From: Selenomonas sputigena
Lineage (GTDB): Bacteria; Bacillota; Negativicutes; Selenomonadales; Selenomonadaceae
Direction of reading: 5' to 3'
DNA length: 64,000 nt
Assembly (NCBI RefSeq): GCF_026015965.1
Contig: NZ_CP110383.1
Span: 2,110,051-2,174,050, forward strand
Below, piece after piece: positions 52,889 to 61,582 of the stretch (position 1 is its first letter; every line of letters starts with the position of its first letter). The position numbers and the translations under genes are program-made. A model generated the notes under the pieces. The model had not been told where the DNA came from. It ran no database searches and worked only from the letters and a program-made list of their open reading frames with translations.

Positions 52889-54883
52889 TCAGAATATCAT
52901 GTTTACACCGCCGCGCCAGATTCTGCCGTCGTAGGCGAGGACGTCGCTCTCTGTGCCGAGGATGTTGTCAATGCCGAAGTAAGCACTGAAATGATCGTTG
53001 ATCTTTTTATTGACGACGAGATTCAGAATGCTTATGGCAGCGTTTTTATAGATGGTTCTCCTTCCAACAGCCTCCGCATAACAATAGCCTGCAATCCAAT
53101 CATTCCATAGCGTCGCATCCCAGCCGTTCTTCTGATCTTCGTAGCTGAGCTGCAGGCTTGCCTTGTGATACGGGCGGCCGGTGAGCCTTATATCTTTGCC
53201 GTCACGCGCATCGAGATAGGTGTAGAGGCCGCGCATGTTGAAGCCGCTCCCGAGATCTCGTTTGACCTCAAACTCAAGACCTTGGAGCGTCGCCTCCGTT
53301 TCATTGACATAGAAGATGTGATTGATTGACCTCATTGGTGGTGGCATATACTGAAATTGGAAATGCCCGTTGATCAAATCACGGACTTTGTTGTGAAAGT
53401 AGGTGATCTTGCCAAAAGTTTTATCCTTCTCCATCTCAAGACCGACATCGAAGTTCAGCGAGGTCTCCGGCTTGAGGTTGGGGTTTCCATGAAACCATAG
53501 CTTCACCTTTTCGCCGCCTGGCATACCATCCCAGTCGAAATAAAGCTCGCTTGCCGTTGGTGCGCGATATGCTGTTCCGATATTTGCTTTGAACCGCAGA
53601 TCCTTGTTGATTTTGTATGTCGTGCCAAGTTTTCCTGTCACTTTGCTGCCGAAGGAAGTACTGTGATCCAAGCGCATGGACGGAATCAGCAGCCAATCAG
53701 GATTGAGGAGCCACTCATCCTGCACATAGAATGCCGCGTAGTTCACCGAGCTCTTGCCAAACGGACTCACGACCCCCTCATGCGAGATAGAGCCGCTGCC
53801 CTTCAGTCGGGTGCTTTCATAGTCTTCCTTACGATATTCGCCGCCAAAGGTCAGAAGGTGGTCTTTCGACAGCTGCATGGAGCGCCTTCCATCGAAGATC
53901 AAAGAGTTAAACGTCATATCATCGAACCCGAGAAGTTTATGGTTCGCTCTGTTTCTCTGATACTGATCTTTATGAAAGCGCGTGTAATAGACCTGCATTT
54001 CATAGTTGCCGCGTTTGTCGCGACCTGCATATTTAACGCCCGTCGACAGGCGCGTATGATCGTAGTCTCTTCCATGATAGATCGGCGGCTTATTCTGGTT
54101 AGTTATCATCCCCTTCATATACTGATCTTCAATCAAATAGTCTGCAAAGACATCGAGCCACTTGTCTTTCGCTACATCCATACGGCCTTCGATATTGAAG
54201 AAATACTTCTTGCCGTACATATTGCTCTTAGCATCCGTACCGCGCTCGCGGTAGTCGGACGCCTTGAAGCTCGCCGCGATATTCCAATTCCCGTGTTTTC
54301 CTGCATCGAAACGAATGCCGGCGTCCTTGCGTCGAGTCGTCCAATCCAGCGTGACGGATGTCTTCTGCTCGTCCGGTCTTCTCCGGATGATGTTGATGAC
54401 GCCGCCGAGGGCTTCCGAGCCGTAGAGCGAGCTTGCCGCACCGCGCACGATCTCAATGCGCTCGACATCGTCTATATTAATGCGCTCAAACTCATAAAAG
54501 TTCATCGTCGAGTCTGTATCCTCTGTGCGCACGCGCCGCCCGTCGATGAGGATCAACGTCTGGTTCGTATTCATGCCGCGAATCGAAACTTTATTGCCAA
54601 CCATGGCGTTTTCCTGCGTATCGATACCAAGTGCCAACTGCAGTGCCTGTGCTACGGATTCCGCGCCCATCTTGTCGATGTCCTCGCGCGTAATGACTTC
54701 GACCGAGCTTGGCGATTCCTTGACCTCCTGCTTCGTCCTCGATGCCGTGACGACGACTTCATTCGTCTTGATGTGCGCCGCCTCCTCCTGCTTCTTCTCC
54801 GCCGCCTGCACGGGGACGCTCATGGCGGCGAGGACGGCTGCCGTCAGCAGCAGGCTCTTCTTCTTTGTGATCTTTTTCAGCAT
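52889..54883 (-). CDS. TonB-dependent receptor, CirA/FepA/BtuB-like
   Basis: A 664-residue outer-membrane receptor with signal peptide about 1-27 (VPVQAAE), TonB box region TNEVVVTASR (about 40-49), plug domain with ILIDGRRVR and IERIEIVRGAASSLYGSEALGGVINII, and a beta barrel ending GRIWRGGVNMIF. Follows the binding protein gene at 55038 by about 150 bases. No riboswitch is seen upstream, so it is regulated differently from the receptor at 47044. Substrate may be a siderophore, haem or corrinoid. Confidence 0.92.
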   Translation of the reverse strand: MLKKITKKKSLLLTAAVLAAMSVPVQAAEKKQEEAAHIKTNEVVVTASRTKQEVKESPSSVEVITREDIDKMGAESVAQALQLALGIDTQENAMVGNKVSIRGMNTNQTLILIDGRRVRTEDTDSTMNFYEFERINIDDVERIEIVRGAASSLYGSEALGGVINIIRRRPDEQKTSVTLDWTTRRKDAGIRFDAGKHGNWNIAASFKASDYRERGTDAKSNMYGKKYFFNIEGRMDVAKDKWLDVFADYLIEDQYMKGMITNQNKPPIYHGRDYDHTRLSTGVKYAGRDKRGNYEMQVYYTRFHKDQYQRNRANHKLLGFDDMTFNSLIFDGRRSMQLSKDHLLTFGGEYRKEDYESTRLKGSGSISHEGVVSPFGKSSVNYAAFYVQDEWLLNPDWLLIPSMRLDHSTSFGSKVTGKLGTTYKINKDLRFKANIGTAYRAPTASELYFDWDGMPGGEKVKLWFHGNPNLKPETSLNFDVGLEMEKDKTFGKITYFHNKVRDLINGHFQFQYMPPPMRSINHIFYVNETEATLQGLEFEVKRDLGSGFNMRGLYTYLDARDGKDIRLTGRPYHKASLQLSYEDQKNGWDATLWNDWIAGYCYAEAVGRRTIYKNAAISILNLVVNKKINDHFSAYFGIDNILGTESDVLAYDGRIWRGGVNMIF

Positions 54884-55037
54884 TACTCCATCTCCTTATC
54901 CTTGTATTCCTATGAGATATATGGATACAAAGGCCGCAAGGAGCGAAAAGACATCGCTTCCTTGTCAAGCCTGGAAAACCTTGTTTTGCCTGCGATGGCG
55001 ATACGCAGAGTTGGTCTATCGGGTATTTGCGCGTGCC

Positions 55038-55988
55038 TTACTTCTTCTCCGGATACATGATGTCGGCGAGCACCTCAAGTGCATCCGCCGCACGCACGCC
55101 GGGATTGATGGCGAAGAGTTCGTAGGGCAGGACATAGACGCGTCCGTTCTTCACGGCGTCGACATCCGCCCACGCCTCACTCTCCTGCAGGTCGCGGCGC
55201 ATCTTCGGCTCAAGCGTTTCCGTCGGGCCGTGCACGATGGCGAAGATGATCGAGGGGTTTTCGCGTGCGACGAACTCCATGGAAAGCGGCAGATAGCCGC
55301 CGTCGCCCTCGGCGTGGTCGGCGATGTTGCCGCCGCCGAGCAGTTCGATCAGTCCACCCGTGAAGCATTTCTTCGTGCCCATGTTGAAGCTCTCGGGCGA
55401 GCCGAAGACGAGCAGACTCTTGGGCGGTGTGCGCCCTGCGGCACGTTTTTCAACCGCCGCGAGCTTGTCCTTGATCGTCTGCACCTCTTTTGCAGCCGCC
55501 TTCTCATCGCCCGTGAGCTTGCCGTAGAAGGTCAGCGCATCAAAGAGCGAGGGCACATCGTCGAGTGCCTGAATGTAAATGGGAATGCCCGCATTGCCGA
55601 GCGTTTCTTCGAGATCAGTGTGAAAGGGCACGTTCGTGCCGATGACGAGATCGGGCTGCAGGGAGAGGATCTTCTCGATGTCGGGCTGGTGGATGATGCC
55701 GACTTCCTCGGCCTGCGCCGTCTTTTCCTTGACCGTCTCCGACAACGCCTGCGAGGTCGGCTTGCCGACGACGAAGTCTGCGCCGCCCGCCGCGACGAAG
55801 AGATCGAGGTTCGAAGCGTTTAATATGACGACGCGCTTCGGGTGGGCGGGCATGGTGACTTCGCGCCCCATGCTGTCCTTCGCCGTCAGCTCCTTCGCCT
55901 GCGGCGCTTCCTGCGCACGCGGCAGGAAGATGAAGACGACAGCCGCTACGAGGCACAGGAGTGCGATGATGATACCAAACTTTCGCAT
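55038..55988 (-). CDS. ABC metal/siderophore-type substrate-binding protein, membrane-anchored
   Basis: A 316-residue protein; the ATG at 55988 follows AAGGAGG. The N-terminus is a membrane helix (about 4-22) with no lipobox Cys, so it may be anchored or released. Class III fold: PKRVVILNASNLDLFVAAG, QPDIEKILSLQPDLVIGTN and VYVLPYELFAINPGVRAADAL. Lies between the receptor and the FecCD/FecE/ABC-2 operon; separated from the latter by a MITE-like element. Confidence 0.87.
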   Translation of the reverse strand: MRKFGIIIALLCLVAAVVFIFLPRAQEAPQAKELTAKDSMGREVTMPAHPKRVVILNASNLDLFVAAGGADFVVGKPTSQALSETVKEKTAQAEEVGIIHQPDIEKILSLQPDLVIGTNVPFHTDLEETLGNAGIPIYIQALDDVPSLFDALTFYGKLTGDEKAAAKEVQTIKDKLAAVEKRAAGRTPPKSLLVFGSPESFNMGTKKCFTGGLIELLGGGNIADHAEGDGGYLPLSMEFVARENPSIIFAIVHGPTETLEPKMRRDLQESEAWADVDAVKNGRVYVLPYELFAINPGVRAADALEVLADIMYPEKK

Positions 55989-56055
55989 AAAAACCTCCTT
56001 GAAGTAGATTTGTAGAAACCAAACGGAAAAAGTGCGAATAAAGCCAGCGTTTCCC

Positions 56056-56219
56056 AAGGAACCACTGATAAATTCAGCCACCCATCTTCACGCATCTGCG
56101 CTGTCCTCTCGTCGTCGACAAATCCTCGACGTAGCACCGCTACGCCTCCAGTTTATCTCCTCGATAGATACAGCGCATCTGCGCAAATCTGGGCGACTTC
56201 ATTTTATCAGCGTCTCCTA
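56056..56219. repeat. MITE-like element, 163-bp copy
   Basis: Imperfect terminal inverted repeats (AAGGAACCACTGATAAAT and the partner TTTATCAGCGTCTCCT). No coding capacity; the interior has a short hairpin GACGTAGCACCGCTACG. Its right end supplies the TAG stop of the ABC-2 permease gene. Ends match the short copy at 19088-19159. Confidence 0.72.
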
Positions 56220-56969
56220 AAACTCCTGATACCGTTTCATGCGCCGGACGCCCCAGCCGAAGGCGAGCGCTGTCAAAAGCGCGAGCACGACGAACGACGA
56301 GAGCGCACCGCCGTCCCAGCCATCTGCCTGCAGCAGTGCGTTCGTATGGGCGAGCGGCAGCAGGGAGACGAGACGCTGTACAATCTCGGGCAGGTTGGCG
56401 ATGGGAAAGAAGGAGCCACAGAAGAATGTCATCGGCGTGATGAAGAAATTGATGATGACGGAAAACTGCTCCTGCCCGCGAATAGAAAGGCCTACGGCGA
56501 CGCCGAACGCCGCGAAGCAGAACGCCGTGAGCACGAGTCCCACGAAGCCCGGCACGGCGAGCAGCCGAATGTCGAAGAAGAGCCAGGCGGCAAGGAAGAC
56601 CGCCGCCCCCGCGAGGATCGCTCGCACGGCGCCCGCAAGTGCGATACCGAAGACGATCGAGGCGTCGCTCACGGGACTCATGCGCAGCACGGAGAACGTG
56701 CGGAAGTAGAAGCGTGCGGCGCTGACCGAGATCGCCGTTTGCTGGAAGCCGTTCATCATGACGGTGATGGCGAGCATCCCTTTGGCGAGGTAGGCGATGT
56801 AGCCGCCCGTGACTTCGACGGCGCTGCCGAGTCCCCAGCCGAAGGCGAGCAGGTAGATCATCGGAAAGAGCAGCCCCGAGAACAGGTAGCCCAAGCCGCC
56901 GATGCGATGGACGAGCATCGCCATCTCGCGCCGAAAGACCGGCCAGAAGCCAAGCGCAGTCACGAACAC
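56217..56969 (-). CDS. ABC-2 type transporter permease
   Basis: A 250-residue protein with six membrane helices and the ABC-2 pattern FFITPMTFFCGSFFPIANLPEIVQ. Start is GTG at 56969, overlapping the ATPase stop. Exports an unknown substrate with the ATPase encoded upstream. The stop codon lies in the end of a MITE-like insertion, so the original C-terminus may have been a little different. Confidence 0.87.
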   Translation of the reverse strand: MFVTALGFWPVFRREMAMLVHRIGGLGYLFSGLLFPMIYLLAFGWGLGSAVEVTGGYIAYLAKGMLAITVMMNGFQQTAISVSAARFYFRTFSVLRMSPVSDASIVFGIALAGAVRAILAGAAVFLAAWLFFDIRLLAVPGFVGLVLTAFCFAAFGVAVGLSIRGQEQFSVIINFFITPMTFFCGSFFPIANLPEIVQRLVSLLPLAHTNALLQADGWDGGALSSFVVLALLTALAFGWGVRRMKRYQEF

Positions 56970-57703
56970 TCCTCCTCATGCGAAAGGCGCAGGAACGCCT
57001 GCTCAAGATCTTTTGCATCGCCTGCCGCCGCGCGTATGCCCTCTGCCGTATCGAGGGCGCGCAGTCTGCCCGCGCGCAGGAAGGCGATGCGCCCGCAGAG
57101 TCTCTCCGCCTCTTCCATGTAGTGTGTCGTGAGGAGCAGCGTCTTTCCTGCATCGCGCAGCTTGCGTATGAGCGCCCAAACCTCCTGCCTGAGATCGGGA
57201 TCGAGTCCCGCGCTCGGCTCATCGAGGAGCAGCACGGCAGGATCGGTCATCGCCGCACGCGCGATGACGGCGCGTCGCTTCATGCCGCCCGAGATTTCTT
57301 CGGGACGCTTATCAAGAAAGTCCGAGAGGTGATACCGTTCTGCTGTCTGATGAACCATCTTTTCGGCATTCTTGATACCATAGAGCCGTGCGTAGGCGAG
57401 CAAGCTCTCTCCGACAGTCAGCTCGCTCTCCAGCGTATTCTCCTGCGGCACGAGGCCGATGAGACGGCGAAAGCGCACGCTGCGCTTCGCCGCATCCTCG
57501 CCGCATACATGGATCGTACCCGCATCGGGCCTTGCCAGTCCCGCGACGAGACGGATGAGCGTCGTCTTGCCCGCACCGTTCGGCCCCAGAAGCCCCATGA
57601 CCGTGCCGCTTTCCACGTCGAGCGTCACGTCTTCGAGGATTTTCTTGCCCTTGCGGCTGCATGAGACGCCGGCGATGGCGATTGCCGTGTCCTTTGTGCT
57701 CAT
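56960..57703 (-). CDS. ABC-2 type transporter ATP-binding protein
   Basis: A 247-residue ATPase of the exporter type (CcmA/NodI-like): Walker A GPNGAGKTT, signature ISGGMKRRAVIARA, Walker B VLLLDEPSAGLDPD, switch His in LLTTHYMEEAE. The ATG overlaps the FecE-like stop as ATGA, so an exporter is translationally coupled to an importer. Confidence 0.92.
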   Translation of the reverse strand: MSTKDTAIAIAGVSCSRKGKKILEDVTLDVESGTVMGLLGPNGAGKTTLIRLVAGLARPDAGTIHVCGEDAAKRSVRFRRLIGLVPQENTLESELTVGESLLAYARLYGIKNAEKMVHQTAERYHLSDFLDKRPEEISGGMKRRAVIARAAMTDPAVLLLDEPSAGLDPDLRQEVWALIRKLRDAGKTLLLTTHYMEEAERLCGRIAFLRAGRLRALDTAEGIRAAAGDAKDLEQAFLRLSHEEECS

Positions 57704-58509
57704 ACGGCTTTCGCTCCATCGGCGACGCGCTCGGGCAGACAGAGCTTCGTGCGCCTTCCCGCAATCGTCACGTCGCGGACGACGCTCTCGACGCCGTAGA
57801 GTTCGCGCACGAGGGCTTCGGTGAAGACCGCCTCGGGCGCACCGTCGGCGAGCACCTGCCCGTCGTGGATGGCGATGATGTGATGGCTGTAGCGCACGGC
57901 TTGATTGAGATCGTGCAGCACCATGACGACGGTCAGCCCCAAGGACGCATGGAGTTTTTCCACAAGCTCCATGAGCGCCAGTTGGTGACGAATGTCGAGA
58001 TACGTCGTCGGCTCGTCGAGGAGCAGCACTTCGGGCTGCTGCGCGAGCGCCATGGCGAGCCGCGCACGCTGGCGCTCGCCGCCCGAGAGGGCTAGGATCG
58101 GCCGCTGAGCGAACTTCTCCATTCCCGTTCGCGCCAGGGCTTCGCGACACGCCTCGCCGTCCTCCTTGGAAAAGGAATCCCAGAACTTCCGATGCGGCAG
58201 GCGTCCCATGCGCACAAGCTCCATGACGGTGATGTCGCCGGGCGGCTCGGCGCTCTGCGGCAGAAATGCGACCTTCTGTGCGACCTCGCGCTCCGTCTTC
58301 TGCCACAGATCCTCGCCCATGAACTCGACGCGCCCCGCACGCGGCTCCAAGAGGCGCGCGAGCGCCTTCAGAAGCGTCGACTTGCCCGAGCCGTTCGGCC
58401 CGATGATCGCGGCGATTTCCGCGCGATTTATGGAAGCCGTGACTTCATGGACGATCTCCGCCTTGCCGTAGCCGAGCGAAAGGCCGCATGCCTTCAAGAT
58501 TTCTGCCAT
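57700..58509 (-). CDS. FecE-type ABC ATPase
   Basis: A 269-residue importer ATPase; the ATG at 58509 follows GGGAG. Walker A GPNGSGKST, signature LSGGERQRARLAMALAQ, Walker B VLLLDEPTTYLDI, switch His LHDLNQA. Pairs with the permease encoded four bases upstream and with the binding protein at 55038. Confidence 0.92.
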   Translation of the reverse strand: MAEILKACGLSLGYGKAEIVHEVTASINRAEIAAIIGPNGSGKSTLLKALARLLEPRAGRVEFMGEDLWQKTEREVAQKVAFLPQSAEPPGDITVMELVRMGRLPHRKFWDSFSKEDGEACREALARTGMEKFAQRPILALSGGERQRARLAMALAQQPEVLLLDEPTTYLDIRHQLALMELVEKLHASLGLTVVMVLHDLNQAVRYSHHIIAIHDGQVLADGAPEAVFTEALVRELYGVESVVRDVTIAGRRTKLCLPERVADGAKAV

Positions 58510-58513
58510 CGTC

Positions 58514-59539
58514 TCACTCCCTTCGAAGGCCCTTCTTGAGCAGATAGAGGAAGAACGGCGCACCCAAGAACGACATGAACACGCCGACGGGAATCTCGAC
58601 AGGGGCGAATGCCATGCGTGCCGCCGCATCGGCGCCCGCCACAAGAACAGCGCCCCAGATGGCGGCGGCGGGCAGCAGATAGTCGAAATCTGATCCTGTA
58701 AGAAGGCGCACCATGTGCGGCACGACGAGTCCGACGAAGCCGAGCATGCCCGCCGCGCTCACGGCAGAGGCGGCGAGCAGGGCGGCGAGCACGAGCAGCA
58801 CGAGCCGCGCACGCGCCACATGGACGCCAAGGCTTCGCGCCGTCTCCTCGCCGAGCTGCAGGGCGTTGAGCCAGCGGCTGCCGAGGAGCGTGCCCGCGAT
58901 GCCGACGAGCGTGTAGGGCAGAACCATTTCCACATGGCTCCAGCTGCGCCCCGCGAAGCCGCCTGCCATCCAGTTCACCGTGCCCTGCACGCGGTCGGAG
59001 TAGAAGACCATCAGAGCCGTCATCGCCCCGCCGAAGAACGCCGCGATGGCGACGCCCGCGAGCACCATGCGCATCGGATGCACGCCGTTGTCCCACGACA
59101 GCGCAAAGACGAGCGCGACGGCGATCATCGCGCCGACGAAAGCGCCGAGCGGCACGAACTTGACCTCTGCGGGGAAGAGGATCATGATGCACATGGCGGT
59201 CAGTCCCGCGCCCGCCGACACGCCGATGATGCCGGGATCGGCGAGCGGATTCTTCAATATGCCCTGCAGGATGCAGCCGGCGAGCGCGAGGTTCACGCCC
59301 GTCAAAGCGCCCGTGATGATGCGCGGCAGACGGATGTGGTAAAGGATGCGATAGTCCTCGGGCGTGCCGTTTCCCATGAGTGTCGGCACGATGGCCTCGG
59401 GCGCGATGTGCACTGCACCCGCCGAAGCGCTGACGATGAGCGCAAGGGCGAGCGCGACAAGACCGAGGACGAGGGCGATGCGCCTCTTTCGCGCACGCGG
59501 ATGCACTTCTGCCGGAAGGATTTTTTCCGATGCTTCCAT
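58514..59539 (-). CDS. FecCD-family ABC permease
   Basis: A 341-residue permease; the ATG at 59539 follows GGAGTGAGCC. After a cytosolic start, ten helices with LQGILKNPLADPGIIGVSAGAGL and GMLGFVGLVVPHMVRLLTG. First gene of the operon permease, FecE ATPase, ABC-2 ATPase, ABC-2 permease. Confidence 0.92.
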   Translation of the reverse strand: MEASEKILPAEVHPRARKRRIALVLGLVALALALIVSASAGAVHIAPEAIVPTLMGNGTPEDYRILYHIRLPRIITGALTGVNLALAGCILQGILKNPLADPGIIGVSAGAGLTAMCIMILFPAEVKFVPLGAFVGAMIAVALVFALSWDNGVHPMRMVLAGVAIAAFFGGAMTALMVFYSDRVQGTVNWMAGGFAGRSWSHVEMVLPYTLVGIAGTLLGSRWLNALQLGEETARSLGVHVARARLVLLVLAALLAASAVSAAGMLGFVGLVVPHMVRLLTGSDFDYLLPAAAIWGAVLVAGADAAARMAFAPVEIPVGVFMSFLGAPFFLYLLKKGLRRE

Positions 59540-59552
59540 TGGCTCACTCCAT

Positions 59553-59636
59553 TCATAGATATTATTATTCTCACTGTTAGAAGAAAAGAAAAGGAAGTCG
59601 TAACACGAACTTCCTATAGTTATTTTCATATTTAAT
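59553..59636 (-). promoter_or_regulatory. AT-rich control region with Fur-like sites
   Basis: Contains on the minus strand GAGAATAATAATATC and the imperfect palindrome GTTATTTTCATATTTAATAAC-type sequence (read in parts as GTTATT and AATAAC), placed upstream of the importer operon. Iron control is inferred. The remainder of 59640-59780 shows nothing recognisable. Confidence 0.35.
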
Positions 59637-59782
59637 AACATTTGTCAATTGCCTCTGGTATCTTATCATGAAAATATCAGGAGGTCAAGCGAAATTGCAG
59701 TCTGCTCAGAAACTAGCTGCGCCCCCTTCTCTGCATCGAATTCCCTATCTGCGAGACTATGGTGTGACGCAGGGAAGTATGC

Positions 59783-59943
59783 TATACTTGATGCGTTGCC
59801 GCCCCTAGACATGGCAATGGAAAGGGGGTGTACTGGTGACTCTAACCGCGTTTCTTCTCTCCATCATGGCTGGCGTGATCGCCAATCGCATCAGCAAATG
59901 GCTCGATGAGAGAGCGCATGACGGCGACGAGCCTAGGGATTAA
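59783..59943 (+). CDS. Fst-like type I toxin peptide, locus 1
   Basis: A 35-residue peptide encoded from GTG at 59836 to TAA at 59943; the feature includes its extended -10 promoter (TATACT 59783-59788) and leader. The peptide has one membrane helix (TAFLLSIMAGVIANRI) followed by SKWLDERAHDGDEPRD, the Fst/Ldr hallmark of a helix plus charged KWLDE tail. The leader stem TTGCC (59796-59800)/GGCAA (59813-59817) and a C-rich loop can mask the AGGGGG ribosome site, as in pAD1 par. Confidence 0.8.
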
Positions 59944-60084
59944 GAGTGGTCAACGTCAACCGCGCATCTGCACCCTTCGGGTTTGATTTGCGGGACGTTT
60001 TCACATACGAGTCGTTTCCCAATCGCCTGCGCCCCTTGGGCTTGTCTCTTGGACGACTCAGCACCACCTGCAATAAGGGAATAG

Positions 60085-60117
60085 AAAAGCCCCCAAGACC
60101 GCAACTTGGGGGCTTTT
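60085..60117. terminator. Shared bidirectional terminator, Fst-like locus 1
   Basis: A perfect 13-bp stem AAAAGCCCCCAAG / CTTGGGGGCTTTT ends both the toxin mRNA and the opposing antitoxin RNA. Confidence 0.85.
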
Positions 60118-60150
60118 CGTGTACTGGTTGTGACTCTAATCACGTTTGCC
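60085..60150 (-). ncRNA. Antisense antitoxin RNA of Fst-like locus 1
   Basis: Minus-strand promoter TTGCAC, 18-base spacer, TATACT (complement of 60157-60162) predicts a start near 60150, running to the shared terminator. Its 5' region is complementary in sense to 60130-60147, a direct repeat (16 of 18 bases) of the toxin start region 59836-59853, so it can pair with the toxin mRNA. Confidence 0.72.
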
Positions 60151-60224
60151 GACCTTAGTATAGCATATTCAACTGTTCATGTGCAAGGTAAACTTCCAGG
60201 ACATATGTTCAGCCCTTCTTTGCA

Positions 60225-61511
60225 TCAGAAAATATCGTTCGCGCAGATGATTGTCTGATCGCGGTTCGGGCCGACGGAGACGATGCCGATGGCGACACCT
60301 GTGACGGCGGAGAGGCGTTCGAGGTATTTCCTTGCCTTTTCGGGCAGCTTCTCGTAGTCACGGCAACCCGAGATGTCTTCCTTCCAGCCTTCGAATGTCT
60401 CGTAGACAGGCTCGACCCGCGCGAGGACGTTAAGGCTCGCGGGGATCTCGTTCAGCGGCTTGCCGTCGAGCTTGTAGCCCGTGCACATCTTGATCTCGTC
60501 AAAGCCGTCGAGGATGTCAAGGCGCGTGATCGCCATGTAGTCGAGACCCGAGAGCTGACCCGCATAGCGCACGACGCAGGCATCGAGCCAGCCCGTGCGG
60601 CGCGGCCTGCCCGTGACGGTGCCGAACTCATGGCCGGCTTCACGGATCTTGTTGCCGATGTCGTTGATCTGCTCGGTCGGGAAGGGGCCTTCGCCGACGC
60701 GCGTGCAGTATGCCTTGACGACGCCGACAACCTTGTCGATGCGCCTGGGCGCGACGCCCGCGCCGACGCCTACGCCGCCTGATACTGGGTGCGAGGCCGT
60801 GACGTAAGGGTATGTGCCGTAGTCGATGTCGAGCATCGTCGCCTGCGCACCCTCGAAGAGCACCTTCTTGCCCGCATCAAGCTCTTCATTCAAAAGAGCG
60901 ATAGTGTCGCAGACATAGGGTTTCAGGAGATCTGCATAAGCTTCGTATTCTTCGAGGATATGCTCGTAGGAGAGCGGCGCATGACCGTAGATCTTTTCCA
61001 GTTCCTCGTTCTTGACCGCGAGGTTTTCCTTCAGGCGCTTCTTAAACTCCTCCGGCTCGATGAGATCGCAGACGCGGATGCCGATGCGGTTCATCTTGTC
61101 CATGGTGCACGGGCCGATGCCGCGCTTCGTCGTGCCGATCTTCCCCTCGCCACGTGCTTCTTCGGCGAGTCCGTCCATAATGCGGTGATACGGCAGAACG
61201 ACGTGCGCACGATTTGAGATGCGGATGCCCGACGTGTCGACGCCGCGCTTTTGCATCTCGTTCATCTCTTCGAGCGCGACTTCGGGATCGAAGATGACAC
61301 CGTTGCCGACGACGTTCGTCTTACCGTGGTAAAGGATGCCCGAGGGCAGGAGACGCAGCTTGAACTCCTCGCCCTTAACGCTGACGGTGTGTCCGGCATT
61401 GCTGCCGCCCTGATAGCGCACGACCGTATCGGCCTTCTCGGCGAGGTAGTCGACGATCTTTCCCTTGCCCTCATCGCCCCATTGCGTGCCTGTAACTACT
61501 ACTGCTGACAT
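60225..61511 (-). CDS. purA: Adenylosuccinate synthetase
   Basis: A 428-residue enzyme of AMP synthesis (IMP + aspartate + GTP). QWGDEGKGKIVD at the N-terminus, GGSNAGHTV, GIGPCTMDKMNRIGIRV and TGRPRRTGWLDACVVRYA are the expected motifs with catalytic Asp13 and His41. Length matches the bacterial family. Downstream of purB on the same strand with a 71-base gap, probably one transcript. Confidence 0.98.
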   Translation of the reverse strand: MSAVVVTGTQWGDEGKGKIVDYLAEKADTVVRYQGGSNAGHTVSVKGEEFKLRLLPSGILYHGKTNVVGNGVIFDPEVALEEMNEMQKRGVDTSGIRISNRAHVVLPYHRIMDGLAEEARGEGKIGTTKRGIGPCTMDKMNRIGIRVCDLIEPEEFKKRLKENLAVKNEELEKIYGHAPLSYEHILEEYEAYADLLKPYVCDTIALLNEELDAGKKVLFEGAQATMLDIDYGTYPYVTASHPVSGGVGVGAGVAPRRIDKVVGVVKAYCTRVGEGPFPTEQINDIGNKIREAGHEFGTVTGRPRRTGWLDACVVRYAGQLSGLDYMAITRLDILDGFDEIKMCTGYKLDGKPLNEIPASLNVLARVEPVYETFEGWKEDISGCRDYEKLPEKARKYLERLSAVTGVAIGIVSVGPNRDQTIICANDIF

Positions 61512-61582
61512 AGCGATTCTCCTTCTCTATACGAGGTTTCAGCTTCCGATGTGTGCGCTGAAGCCGTAAAAACGCCTTCGGC

